Numbered from the stretch's first letter, positions 32,961-44,860 are shown. The stretch is DNA of 64,000 nucleotides from Leptidea sinapis (GCF_905404315.1 NC_066304.1:186001-250000); one strand, 5' to 3'. Numbers and translations: made by a program. Notes: a model not told the origin generated them from the letters alone.

Positions 32961-33994
32961 TATTGTTTTTTTGAAGTCGGTTTGTTTATGATTTTTTTTA
33001 ATTCAATTTAAATAATAATCCAAGATGGCCGCTGTGCAAAACTATGACATTTCAACAATATGGGTGTCGTTTTAAAGGTTCTTGGTGTAGCTATCGTGGA
33101 CATCGAACTTAAAATTATTAAATTAATATCTTAAATTCATATGCATCATATATATGCTTACGTACTTTAGTTTTTTGGTTCCATAAAACCTTATAAAACG
33201 TCGTACGATTAAACAAATCCGGACCATTATTGGATCACTCGTGTGTCTGCCTATCTGTCCTCACCTACGGGTATGCCTCCGTCTAATTCGAGGTCAATCT
33301 GTCGGCTATTGATATTATCTGACTTTATTTTTATAGGATTATTTGTTGTTTTTTAGAAATTTAAATACTCATTGACATGTTGAACATCTGTCACAAACCG
33401 CGTGGCATATCTTTAAGAAGTCGCAGGTAATTTATATCGTAAGCGTACGATATGAAATATCGAACTAACTACACAAGTAATAATGTTCATGATCCAATTA
33501 TACCTACATGATACTGCAGTATCAACACAAATGTAACAGACAAAAATTTAAAAGCAACGAAACCCTTCCACGAAACTAATTATATAGCCTAGTGTATCGG
33601 TTTAACATCAGACTAAAAACCTAAGACCAATCATCCTTGACCTCTCCCTCCAAAACGCGCCTGTAGAAACTACAATAATTGGCGGCTCATTACAATCTGG
33701 TCCTAAAAAATAGTCCACTTAACACAGAACTTCGCGCTGTTAATAGTTGCTTTAAAACAATATGCGGCAGGTGGGTCTATTTAAGATGGTTTTGTTGTAG
33801 CGTGCTTAGATTCCAAGATAAGGACATAAAATAAATTGCGCTGTCCATCTGTCTGTCTGTCACAGAGCACGCGATGCAAAAAAGTTGATACGTGACAAAA
33901 AAGTGGATGTGCGAAAACGAATTCTTATAGATGTGGCAATTGTGCTGCAGAAATGAATAAAGTATGTACAAACTAATTTTAGAAAGCTCTTTAA
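32961..33994. other. No gene recognised
   Basis: Contains 'ccattattggatcactcgtg' near 33220, a word I have seen in dispersed lepidopteran repeats, but no definable element. Confidence 0.35.
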
Positions 33995-34170
33995 AGCAAA
34001 AATATTATTATAATTAAATAATTGGACTCAACAAGTTCAAAACCAAAACAAAATTAAACATAAACTTATAGATAAATCGTATTGCAATTTAAGGGATTAT
34101 TTAGATGATAAGAAACATTGGGAACGAATTGCTCTAAAGGATTTCAGCTTAAATTACTCTAAGTAAATAA
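33995..34170 (+). pseudogene. LINE RT extreme C-terminus
   Basis: After a stop and frame change near 34070, the + frame reads KSYCNLRDYLDDKKHWERIA then LKDFSLNYSK and stops at about 34165. The 'K.YY...DYL.D...W' pattern is the usual last segment of CR1/jockey LINE proteins. About 35 residues survive. Confidence 0.6.
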
Positions 34171-34198
34171 AATATAATATTAATAATTATGAATTATA

Positions 34199-34545
34199 TT
34201 ATTCAAATTTAAGCAAAATGGTGAAATTGTAAGAAGAGGTATTCAAAGCGTTGCCAGGCTTGTAGAAAAGTGTAACCGCTTTGTTTGAAGGTATGCAAGT
34301 CGTATCGTCCTGGAAACACCGCACAAGGAAGATCATTCCACAGCTTGGTTGTACGTGGAAGAAAGTTCCTTTGAAAACCGCACTGTGAAGTAACGCCACT
34401 CATCCAGATGGTGGGGATGATATCCTATCTTATGTGTCAAGCGAAGGTGGAATTCAGTGGCAGGAATCAGGTCAAACAGCCCTTCGGAATACTTCACATT
34501 AAATGCGGTAAAATTATATATATTATAATTATATATTTCCATATG
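34199..34545 (-). pseudogene. LINE RT C-terminal remnant, reverse
   Basis: Minus frames give YSEGLFDLIPATEFHLRLTH then GYHPHHLDEWR (34333-34542). After a frameshift they give FLPRTTKLWNDLPCAVFPGR then YDLHTFKQSGYTFLQAWQRF (34209-34403). This is the same LINE C-terminus as the + copy at 21140-21640 but better kept. It faces the LINE scrap at 33995-34170, so two LINE tails meet tail to tail. Confidence 0.8.
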
Positions 34546-34567
34546 TTATATATCCACTAAGGGTAGC

Positions 34568-34740
34568 TGCCGCATCCAGATAGTTTTTTAGTTCATCAAA
34601 GCCAATTTAAATCTACATGAAAAGAGGGTAAACAACACGCCCTTTATCGTCACTTAAACAGTAAACCCTATAATTCTTATTATCTAGAAATAAATTTTAA
34701 TTCCAACCGCGCGCTCGCGTGATTTTGACATAATAATAAG
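34568..34740 (+). repeat. Dispersed repeat R2, copy 1
   Basis: 'ccgcatcca' start, then 'gagggtaaacaacacg', 'tatcgtcac' and 'gcgctcgcgtgatt'. These recur in the same order at 36090-36250. Confidence 0.65.
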
Positions 34741-36089
34741 TAATACAACATGTCACTGCGTGACTACTAAAATCTACCAGAATAAATTAAACATAGTAAA
34801 TATGTATCGTACAGTACCAAAAATGTTGTATTTCGTTAACCTTGCCCTGATGAAGTATATATTTTAGTATTAAAGTACCTACTTCTGTTGTGTGGTCTGA
34901 TTTTTTGTTTGCATCAGAGAGAATTCATATTTTTTTGTTTATTGATTAGGTACTGCCACATTAAACACACATTGCTATATTTACAGATTTTTGTATTATT
35001 CTGGTACGTGTAACAATTACGGCGTTCATAGCACTAATAAAATAAAATTGATATATAATACGGATACGTAGCAGATTACTCTAGACTAACTCATACTGAT
35101 TCTTAGAATATTAAAGCTAAAACATGTATATTATTACAGGTATATGTATGTATATTAATACATGTATTAGAGTAAGTTTGGCAAGTGTACTTTAGCTCTA
35201 GCAGGAATCTGCCACGTAGACAAAGCAGCATGGCAGCCGCTTTTTTCGGCATAATATAGGAAATAATTAAGGAAAAGGCTCACATTAAACTAGAGGGAGG
35301 CGAGTCAAACGATGATGAGATAAAATTGCTTTAGGAAGGAAGCTCCGGTCAAAGAGTTGTTTGGAGGGAGTAGGAGTACATACTTGTAGGAAACTAACTT
35401 GTCATTATACAATAAATTATAAAAATATATAATTTTGAATATAAATTAAATAATTACACTGAATTTAGTGTTACGAAATTCGCTTAATTTTAATTGGATA
35501 TACATTTATACAAACGCCACCTATAAGAGATAGTCGGTGTTTGACATTTAAATGACCGGGGACCCAGGGCAATCGACAATTTGTCGCACGAGTTGCACAT
35601 ACTATTTTGTATTACAAATGCGACGATTTATGAATTATTTCCGACCCCATATTCGTTTTTATATTTTTGTAATTTAAATTATAATTTTATTTATTAAATT
35701 AAACTGTCAGACGCGCCAACCTCAATTCACTTTTGATATTTCGGTGTTTTTTTTTTGTTATTATTTTAATTATTTTAGCTATTTTATCTAAATTTGCGTG
35801 CGACAACTAAACTTTTCGCACTCAAACAGCAGTTTCATTTACGAAAAAACTCACACGTAATTTTAAAATGGGCAAACGGCTCTTTTTCAACCGCAACAGC
35901 GAGCGCCAAGATACTACTTTTCCCGTTAGAGTAACACAATAAATACAAGAAAGGGTCGCTGACGATTCATTATTAGTTTGGTAGCGGAAAGAATAATGTT
36001 AAAAGGTGATAGATTATAACGTCTTAGAGATGTTTCAGTTTGTACCTGTGAACGTCACACTAAGCTAACAAATTATAGCCACAAAAAAT
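34741..36089. other. No gene recognised
   Basis: AT-rich intergenic DNA. Confidence 0.4.
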
Positions 36090-36250
36090 TACCGCATCCA
36101 ATAAGTTCTTAGCTCCCTAAATCCAATTTGAATTGACATCGAAATAGGGCAAACAGCACGATATGTATCGTCACAACATGGGTAAGACCTATAATTATTT
36201 AGAACTACCCTGAAACGCCGGCGGCTCGCGTGATTCTAGATTTGTTACTG
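36090..36250 (+). repeat. Dispersed repeat R2, copy 2
   Basis: 'accgcatccaataagttctt', then 'atagggcaaacagcacgata', 'tatcgtcac' and 'ggcggctcgcgtgatt' match copy 1, 1.5 kb upstream, in order and orientation, with moderate divergence. Confidence 0.65.
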
Positions 36251-38284
36251 CACTACAACTTGGCTAATATTAAATTAGCATAACGTTATGTTACATTGAT
36301 ATAATCTTTAGGGTTCCGTACGGATAGGATAAGCAACAGGAATCGTATTACTAAGGCTCCTCACGGTGACAGCAGGCTAGATCTTATTAACAGCAATAGC
36401 TTTAATCTATGTTATCTACAGATGCCGCAATAACAATAAGTTATGAAGATGTATCTCCCAACGCGTTCCGGGCACTCTAAACATGAAATATCCCTTGAAT
36501 ACCTGGCGATTTTGGCGCGCGAATTTTTGCGTGCGACCGTTTATCTATGCGTATTATTTTACGTTTAGCAAAAGATTACATATAGTTAGGGTGATTTCAG
36601 TGAAATTTATTTGAAAGCTACTGAAACAATCTATTATAATAATTGAAAATATAATAATATAAAATTCATTTGATTTTTTATTTTATCTTTACAGAGACCT
36701 TTCTTTCGACAAATGTTGTCGCTGTGTTGTATATATGTATATTATATATTTGTATCTTCTACGATGGTATGGATGATTTCTAAGTCATTTATCACGGTCA
36801 TTTATAAAGGAATTAATAAACACTTACAGATTATATTCATTCTTATAAGGCTGTCAGTTTTAGCGGAGGAAACAACATACCGTCAGGTGTAAAAAAAATG
36901 GCGTTCACAGTATCAAGTTATTCATACTGACTACACATAAAATTTAAATTCCATCACGAAGGTAAGTCTTATTAAAACATTATTAAATATAATAAAATCT
37001 TTATTACTTGTTTTGTCCGCAGCTCAAGAAATCAGTGATCAAAAAGTCCCTTCTCTTTCATTCTGTTTGCTACACAAACTCAGATTTCGTATCGTTTCGT
37101 TCGTCAGGTTTTCTCTCGCCTATTTATTTTTTTTGTATCATGTGAATCCGGCATTCATAATAATAATACGGTTCCCGTTGATTACCTCCGGGAACGAACC
37201 CAGAAATGCACTCTCTATTCATCGATCTATTCATTAGACGGTACGTCGAAGGTATGTATTCTATTAACTAGTTTGTACTTTGTTCAACCACCCTCAAAGG
37301 CTCGCAGTGTAAAGTTGCTTATGTACATATAATATCGTCTGCATTCTGTTTGTTCATCGCCCACTTTGTGCCTACCTTGTTAATATTATATGTATACGGT
37401 ACAATCACGTACAAATATTCAAGTAAAGGTAAAATATAAAATAATAAATGTTTTCATGACAGTTTCCGACGATCGAACATGTCAATTAATTTGGTAATCC
37501 TTTTCCATTATAGACATACGACTAAAAGTGCCCTGTGGTTTCGGACGGACCACATATATACATAGATATTTTTTATTTGTATCTATCTCAAAAACTATAT
37601 TATAGTCCCTTTTAAATCACGGTCATATTTCATTAAGTCGTACCTATATTTTATCAAAAAGTTTTTCATTTACATTTTCAAGGTTCAATAACCAATGGAG
37701 CGACCGGGATCTATTACTTAGACCAATACTGTCTGTCTCTCCGTCCTTCTTTCGTTCATAGAGCTAACTGAAGATTACTGAAATATGGACGAACAGTATT
37801 TTTCCCACAGAGTAGGGATAGATACTTACGTTATTAAATATATATTAACGCTATAAAACTAACAACTTAATAAAAACCCAGGATTGCGGATGACAAAATG
37901 GCTGGCATGCAAATAAATATAATTTTGCATAACAAAATTATTTTAAATGTACTTCATGGTATCTTGTGCAATTGTGCTTGTGCTTGTACGGATTCCTGAC
38001 TCTGACATTAATATTATTAAATTACATTCTTCTTGATCGGATTTCTTTGAAATGAAAACTTCTTTAGTATCGTTTTAATTTGAAAGTCGATGAAACAAAA
38101 AAGAGACAGACACATTTGTAACATCTAACGTGGAAGAAAATGAGATAGGAAGTATTATACAGTGTTTTGGTACCAGGCGATCATAGTTGAAGAAGAGATT
38201 GTCTTATAGACACCAAGGAATATAAATATGGTACCGTTCATAGTAATGTTTTTCATAGCGGTTGAAAACATGTTACAGGACTTC
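36251..38284. other. No gene recognised (2 kb)
   Basis: No convincing element or frame. The 74-codon frame at 37013 looks like chance. Confidence 0.4.
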
Positions 38285-38475
38285 ATGTACAAATAAAATT
38301 TGAAGTAGATGAAGCCACAACCTGAGAGTTGAACACACACTTGCACGGAACGCAAGAGGCTGTGGGTTCGAGTCCCGCATCGTTTATAAAATTTGTTTTC
38401 AAATTTTATTTGTGTATTAATCCTAGAAGTGAGGGTTATCACTTTAAAAACATAACAAATTGCTTAGGCCTTCAT
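38285..38475 (+). mobile_element. tRNA-like repeat (SINE family B), copy 1
   Basis: Has 'gatgaagccacaacctgaga', then a shortened tRNA-like part with B box GGGTTCGAGTCCC (about 38364), then the body 'tgtattaatcctagaagtga'. The A box region ('gttagctcaattgggaga' in other copies) is deleted here. The reverse frame 38155-38442 is a shadow. Confidence 0.7.
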
Positions 38476-39939
38476 ATGCAAACTGCATGTGTTATGCAAT
38501 TCATGCAGAGGTTCTTGCACAACGCAGGTTTCACTTCTGACAGGTGTACTATGTACGCACACAATTTTATTTAATCTAATTCGTTTTCATTTTGTGCACG
38601 ACTGTACCAGTGCATACGTAACACACTGTTTGTACTGGCCTTGCTTGGTTACTGGCGTATTATGGCTGCCCTGATTAAAATTGAAACATTGTAACGCAAT
38701 ATTTTTATAGAAAGTACTGGAGTTTTTAGTTTTATTGCTTGGAGCAATTTTAATAACTATGCGACATGGCAATATTGTTTATGATATGAATATAAGTAAA
38801 TGTAAAGAAAGTTAAGAATTACGCAACGTATAGCGCTGTGTGTGCCCTTTACGTTGTTTTAAATTTTCATAAAAAAAATAACAAGGCGCTTAAAATTCAG
38901 AAAAAATATAAGTAATTATACCAAAATCCTTTAAACACAAAAATTAAACCACCAATTAGACTAAAAATAGTAAAATATTATTTTTATTTGACCTTAACAA
39001 CAAATTTAAGTATACCTAAGTAATTTTGAGTCGTGCCCGGCTGCACTTCACGCTTTACGTAATTAATAAATCGAGGACTCAAAATAACTTGGTTAAACTA
39101 ACATTAGTTTACACATTTCTAATTTTCCTACCCATCCGTAGTGCATTTTTCAAATTTTTATGGGACTAACTTCGGGGTATATACCAAATAAAAAAAGAAT
39201 TATCAAAATCGGACTACTTTGTAATAAGTAATATGACGTAAATATATAATATGAAATATATTTATTAGTAGATTTTGTCATTTTGATAATAATTTTGTAG
39301 CTCTATTTTCATATTAGACACGTAAAAGGCTGATATTTAACTAACCAAGCAAACTTACAACTATACTCATCATTTAACTGTATTAAACCAATTGGGTTTT
39401 TGTGTTTCATAGATTTTTTTTTGTGCCTATTTGAAGCGTCACTCGCGAGCGTCCAAAGAACTAAGTTTGACGTATAATACAAATGGCTGTGAGAGGAACG
39501 TACATTACTCTGAAGTATTTTTGCATTTTGAATTAATTTCGGTCATTTTCCGTGTTATTAATAATTCAGGAATCAACGTTATAAAGTACACAATTTTTTT
39601 TTGTAAATAGTTTTTCTATTGATGTTCGTTTACGTGCGGTTGTCATCACTAGTTTTAGTTCTGCAGACTCTCGCTACATGGCCAACAGCGCCAAAATGGC
39701 GAATATCAAACAGGCACAAAAGCACTTTGACAGCCACCAGTGTGTGTGTGTGTTGTCAGTGGACCTCTATTACTAAGACATCGCTGTCAGCGAAAAAAAA
39801 ATCATAATAATTTCTTCATGGAGGTCAAGAAATCACACTATTGTATGTCAAAGTCTTACATTTTACTCAAAGAGGATGTAAAGACTACGTAATATGAGAC
39901 GGGCGGGGTCAATTTTTACTTAGACAAAAATTTAAATTA
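38476..39939. other. No gene recognised
   Basis: AT-rich. Frames at 38489 and 39619 have no family resemblance. Confidence 0.4.
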
Positions 39940-39944
39940 AGTTT

Positions 39945-40165
39945 CGAATGAAACGTGCAGTGATTCGACATAACTTTGAAATAGTAATTACAATATTATG
40001 ACGACGAAGTATAATCCGGCTTATTTTGAAAGTGAACCGTGGTAAAACCGGAGATAGCCGAAATTTCGGCTTTCGGTTTTTTACAACATTGTAGCCGTCA
40101 TCAGTCAATCTATCAATGACTGCACGTTTCATACAATCGCTTTTTTCTTAGAGACTAGGCTGATT
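39945..40165. mobile_element. Inverted-repeat MITE
   Basis: The left arm 'cgaatgaaacgtgcagtgat' and right arm 'tgactgcacgtttcatacaa' are inverted, about 170 bp apart. Inside is a smaller hairpin, 'gccgaaatttcggctttcgg'. A partial relative is at 18010-18115. No transposase. Confidence 0.7.
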
Positions 40166-41219
40166 TTACTATTTACCAGAGTAGAGACATTGACACACTG
40201 TAAATAAACAAAGGTATTATGTGATCACTTTATAAACGTGAAGCAAATAGAAAATAAAACTTAACTACGAAAGCAGGGTTCTCGGTGACAGGATATGATA
40301 GGTATTCACAGGGTATTCGCAGACATGACGCATCGCTTACTAATAGAAGTACTTATATTATGTCGTCTGTGTATATATAATGGTCATGCATAGTTAAACA
40401 GTAGAAATGATGTCAGAGTGTGTATTCCTCATAGACTAAGGTTGGGTTGCGCCAACTAACTATAGCAATAACAAACATATTAAAATGAGTTGCACCATTT
40501 TTACAATTTTTACGTGACCCCGTAACCGTACAATCTTAATAATAACTTTACACCGTAACCGTACAATCTTCGCCGTTTCGCGGCCGTTTTCAATAACGTA
40601 TCTCTAGTTACGGATACAATGCTGTCACTGTGTAATGACAAGATCTTATCTATCCATCGTTATAGTCCAATACTTTATGTCGATAGGTTATTGAAATGGA
40701 AGTAAGCGTAAAAGGATAAATTTGTCTACCATAAGTAAGTTAAACTAATGATAGATAGGTTATTGAAACGGCTGTTAAGCTATTGTGGATGTTAAAAGCT
40801 AAATAGCGACCTGTGGAAAGTTTCAAATAAATATTTGATATTCACTTGATATTTATTTTTAACTTTAACCATGCCAAGGAATACGATGGTGCACCACATT
40901 CCGCAGTCTATGTTAAAGTCAGCGTTACTGGTAACGTTAAATTTGACTTAAATCTTAACTATAACAGCTAATACAATGCAACCGAGCCATGGACGACCTG
41001 ACAGCTTGATATTACGTGACCAATATTGATTTGTCAATGTGTGCATTACGTTCTGAGTTTCTCAAAATACTAAGGAGTGATGCCTAGCGTGGCTGATTGT
41101 TTATGACTTTTCAATCAATTAAATTAACAAGAGATTCGCTTTCTTTATGTATCGTGCCGTATCTGTTAGAAGTGTTCTTGCGTGCTTTGTTTCTCTATAC
41201 GCTATTATATTGTAACTGT
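40166..41219. other. No gene recognised
   Basis: Contains an 18 bp direct repeat 'ccgtaaccgtacaatctt' (about 40522 and 40555). Otherwise nothing. Confidence 0.4.
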
Positions 41220-41221
41220 CT

Positions 41222-41367
41222 TATTCATAATGACTTAGCGGAGATTTAAAACATCGCTAACATACGCTTGTTAAAAAATGGTATCCATAATCGTATATTA
41301 GAGCTAAAACGCTCATTATGTGAATTAGAAATGCTTTAAGTTAGCAGACTATTATGAATAAGGGGGA
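41222..41367. mobile_element. Harbinger-like MITE, diverged copy 2
   Basis: The right end 'agcagactattatgaataag' plus GGGG matches copies 1 and 3. The left end 'cttattcataatgacttagc' is eroded. The interior is largely unlike the other two. Confidence 0.6.
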
Positions 41368-42257
41368 TAGTAGCAAGGACCCTTCTATAAACTTATTTTA
41401 AGCACTTGAACGCAGAAAACATGGCCGACATCGATCAGCTGTTCGTTAAATAATGTGTTAAATAGCTTCCCGCTCAAAGTTATTGGATATCCGTCATAGA
41501 TTGACAACGGACAAACTTCAAAACTTTGATTTTTGAATTTAGAAATTATTTTGACATCGACTGTTGACAACTGACAAACCATTGACATTGAAAAGATGTC
41601 TGTTTCCATTGACAGTTCATCATTAAATTAGTTAAAATCGTGTTTTTTTGTAAGAAATGGCAACATTGCGTACTATAGAGACGTATTAGTTATGCGAGAT
41701 TTATCTAACGAATATGAATAAGGAATTTTATCGAACGTTCTATAGGCTTAAAACACGTTTTAACTAATATAGCTGTATACCTTTGAAAAGCGCTTTATTA
41801 TGAATAATCAATCAATCGCTCTTACAATAATACACACAGATACCAATATGACCGCCATGCAAATAAAAAAATAGCTTCCTTAACAAAAGTATTTAAGTCC
41901 ACAGTGGCATATCATTTAAGATGGTTCAGAACTAATTAAGAATGTTTCACATTACTTTGATCTTTCTGGCTGTTGAATGTGCCGCCTTGCGATATTGGTA
42001 CTATTAGTATGTGTGATTGTCATTTGTTTCTATATTGTGGCATCGCTCAGTGTGACGGCAGTTCAATGAATTAAAGTCGAGAAAATATTTGTGCCTGATT
42101 TTTCTAATTTAATCTAGCCGGCATCCTTTGCAGACGGAGCCCCTGGTAGGCTCCCCTGTGCTGTAGCAAGTCATCAAGAAAATTGCCGGAGACTTCCTTT
42201 TTCGTTTGGTGATGAAGATCCGTCTCGTAACTCTGTGGATTCCTGGTTCAGTTAATT
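41368..42257. other. No gene recognised
   Basis: Region 41495-41620 is dense in TTGACA/TGTCAA words. No gene found. Confidence 0.4.
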
Positions 42258-42413
42258 GATAATAATAATAATCATTTATTCAACTAATAATATGTGGTAC
42301 AGAATATTTTGTGCCCTACCCTCTGCGATAGGATACCCTGAGTTGCAGAGGCTAGGTCCTTCCGAAAGTCTATACATTATTAAACATAATTAGCAAACTC
42401 ACTAAAAAGAGGT

Positions 42414-42511
42414 TTGTGTTGTGCGTGTGTGTGTGTGTGTGCGTGTGTGCGTAAGTGTGTGTGTGTTTGCGTGTGTGTTTGTTTTATTTATTTTTATTGT
42501 GTGTGTGTGCT
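42414..42511. repeat. GT microsatellite
   Basis: Impure (GT)n with GC and TT interruptions, lying in the reverse LINE 3' UTR. Confidence 0.9.
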
Positions 42512-42655
42512 CAAGATTAAATAAATGTTAGTAATTTAATATTAAGTTTTTATTCTTAGAACGTTTTCTGTATCGTCGTATTTTAATACTACTAGCCATG
42601 ATTTTAAAGATTTTGTTAAACAGTATTTATTTCTTTTACTTATATTTTTATTATA

Positions 42656-43010
42656 TTAACTGAAGTAGTTATAAGCGTATGCCGAATTAAATTCATATTG
42701 TGACTGAGCAAAGCCTGTTTCAGTGATTGGGGTACGAAATGTGGTTATTCTGTTATTATCATTAGAGTTTATATTACTTTTTACATGAAATCTTGTAATT
42801 ATTCCATAAATATATTGCTGACGGACACTAAGAAGTTTACTCTCTTCATGTAATTGGTTGGTTGGGTACCTAAACGGCTTATTAAGAATTGTTTTTAGTA
42901 GAGTTCTGTGCGCTCGTTCTAACTGAAGCATAAAATTGAGACGTGAACGTGATAATATCTGTGACCATCTTTGTGAATGTATTGATAGTATACAACAACC
43001 AACTAATTGA
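42656..43010 (-). pseudogene. LINE RT C-terminal frame
   Basis: The minus frame reads SQLVGCCILSIHSQRWSQIL, then LERAHRTLLKTILNKPFRYP, then TNQLHEESKLLSVRQQYIYG. The LERAxRxLLKxxxxKPFRYPT...L..RQ pattern is the C-terminal domain of jockey-like RTs. The frame is open to a stop at 42656. Codons upstream of about 43010 belong to the tRNA-like repeat, so the N-terminal bulk is missing. Confidence 0.75.
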
Positions 43011-43020
43011 CTGATAAAAA

Positions 43021-43425
43021 TGACAAATAAAATTTGATAACAAAATTTTATGAACGATGCGGGACTCGAACCCACCACCTCTGGCGTTCCGTGCTAGTGC
43101 TCTCCCAATTGAGCTAACCGTTCGAGTGACGTATCGTCATAATATCTTGTATGCTTTGTTAGACTCTCATGTTGTGGCTTCATCTACAGGATCTAGGACC
43201 TGCTCAACCCTAATATTTGCATATTAGGAAATTGACTTGAGATGTCGCTCATTGTAAATCTAAACAATTTCTTATATTTTTAAAGTGATAACCTTCACTT
43301 CTAGGATTAATACACAAATAAAATTTGATAACATAATTTTATGAACGATGCGGGACTCGAACCCACGACCTCTGGCGTTCCGTGCCAGTGCTCTCCCAAC
43401 TGAGATAACCGCTCCTCTTAATACC
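43021..43425 (-). mobile_element. tRNA-like repeat (SINE family B), head-to-tail dimer
   Basis: Two copies of the tRNA-like block, read on the minus strand as 'cggttagctcaattgggaga' (A box) and 'gggttcgagtcccgcatcgt' (B box), lie 291 bp apart in the same orientation (B boxes at about 43061 and 43352). The stretch between holds the body 'tgtattaatcctagaagtga' and a leader 'ctgtagatgaagccacaaca'. The second head has GTTATCTCAG in place of GTTAGCTCAA. tRNA-derived SINEs do not normally carry a second head in tandem. Confidence 0.75.
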
Positions 43426-43686
43426 TGGGTGTAATACTAGGTTTCCAAATCTAGAGCGATTTCCAATTCCTGGGTCACTTGGAAGGTTAAGCCAAATTGA
43501 TTTTGAAGATACTAGGAAGCCATAAATTGAGCAAGGCCTTCACTTCACTTCAAACCGGCACACATTTTAGCGCTCTACAAAGCGCTGGCTAGTCTGCTGC
43601 ACCCCAATATCCATCCACTCGAAGCATTTGAAATCTGCGTGTAACGCAACGCTGATCAAAATTTTTGACCTTTTTAATAAGGTGAG
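43426..43686. other. No gene recognised
   Basis: Contains short words resembling LINE C-terminal codons on the + strand ('gctctacaaagcgctggcta'), but too short to call. Confidence 0.3.
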
Positions 43687-44147
43687 ATTATGATTCCTCT
43701 TAATATTAATACTTATTTTATATATATGCAAAATATTTATACTATCACAACACATATTACCATAAGAGTTACCCAGTGGAAAGGTCCTTCAGGCAAGAGG
43801 AGAAGGGGAAAACCCTTAGCCCGCTGGGAAGATGATCTGAAAAGACTAGCTGGCATAGACTGGTGCTCCATAGCACAAGACCGACAAGAATGGGCATCTT
43901 TGGAGGAGGCCTTTACTCATACAGGGGTTCTTGTTAACCCATAAATTGTTTATATGATATTTTAATTTAATCTTACACATTACTAAAAAAAAAACAAATT
44001 TAAATTACAAATACAATGTAAATTGGTGTTAACTGTAAAAAAAATATTGTTAACAAGAAATAAAAAGGCTTTTTATTATTATTATGATTCCTCTTAATAT
44101 TAATATTTATTATATATACAAAATATTTATTTTATCACAAACATATT
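43687..44147 (+). mobile_element. RTE-like LINE 3' end between 70 bp direct repeats
   Basis: 43687-43759 and 44081-44147 are direct copies ('attatgattcctcttaatat', then about 50 more bp with a few differences). Between them lies a 5'-truncated LINE end with an ATT tail ('ctttttattattattatg'). The layout is that of an insertion with an unusually long target duplication. Confidence 0.75.
43760..43944 (+). pseudogene. RTE-like LINE RT C-terminus
   Basis: The frame reads QWKGPSGKRRRGKPLARWED, then DLKRLAGIDWCSIAQDRQEW, then ASLEEAFTHTGVLVNP and TAA at 43942. RW.DD..R.AG..W...AQDR..W..LEEA is the terminal motif of RTE-like LINE polyproteins. About 60 residues survive, without stops or frameshifts, so this is a fairly recent 5'-truncated insertion. 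Confidence 0.85.
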
Positions 44148-44164
44148 GGATGCAGAACCTTACA

Positions 44165-44378
44165 AACTAAAAAATGTCATGTTTATTAAAGCCATTGTAA
44201 AATACTCTAAGTGATTTATAAAAGTGGCCGTTGAGTTTCTTGAATGTTCTTCGCAGGAGCTCTACTTATTCCGAACATAAATTCAGTGATTTAAAAGAAA
44301 TATTTCTAGTGACGACGAAAGGTGCTTATTATATACTATTATTATTTAAATAAATTAATAATATTTGACTTCGACTTT
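44165..44378 (+). repeat. LINE 3' UTR with TTGACTT-type tail
   Basis: 'gttgagtttcttgaatgttc' and 'ttaataatatttgacttcga' follow the usual LINE 3' UTR pattern seen at 56440 and 62270. No coding part is attached. Confidence 0.55.
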
Positions 44379-44508
44379 TAATGGAATTAACTCCTATTCT
44401 TGCGAGTGTCTTTAATTATTAATTAGTATTTACTAAGAGCTTTAGCAATGAGGCTATTATCTCAAATTAAAACACACCGGCCAATATTATTTAAAACCAT
44501 TTCTCAAT

Positions 44509-44703
44509 TTTTTTTTTTGAAAATTAGGGACGAGACGAGCAGGACACTCAGCTGATGGTAATTGATACGCCCCACCCAGTACAATGCAGTGCCGCTCAGG
44601 ATTCTGGAAAAACCCAATAATTCTGAGTAGCACTACAATTGAGCAATTCGCCAAGTAATTTCACTAGCTTCGGCGCCCTTCAGACCGAAACACAGTAATG
44701 TAA
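44509..44703 (-). mobile_element. 300 bp A-tailed repeat, copy 3 (5'-truncated)
   Basis: The reverse copy begins at its T run (44509), then 'gagacgagcaggacactcag', 'ctgatggtaattgatacgcc' and 'agtgccgctcaggattct'. It ends at 'cgaaacacagtaatg', lacking the first 100 bp. Confidence 0.8.
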
Positions 44704-44860
44704 AAAAAATTTTCGATCACAAGAATAAATTCCCCTAAAGGTTTGTGTGGAACCAAATTTCGTACTGTAGGTTAGCATTCCATTTTGTACTAAGACGACA
44801 GTTACTAAAATCACGTGACAGTCGGACTTTTTGCTATACCATTCTCATAATTTTTATATA

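Larger units (their letters stand above)
42258..43025 (-). mobile_element. 3' fragment of a LINE, reverse
   Basis: The (TTA)n tail appears on the + strand as 'gataataataataatcattt' at 42258. A 3' UTR follows, interrupted or preceded by a GT microsatellite, and then RT C-terminal codons. The 5' side is cut where the tRNA-like repeat begins (about 43025). Confidence 0.75.

Noticed and set aside
43045..43120. Possible functional tRNA gene on the minus strand, and its copy at 43340-43413
   Set aside because: A and B boxes are present but the block repeats with a conserved non-tRNA body at other sites, so it is a tRNA-derived repeat.
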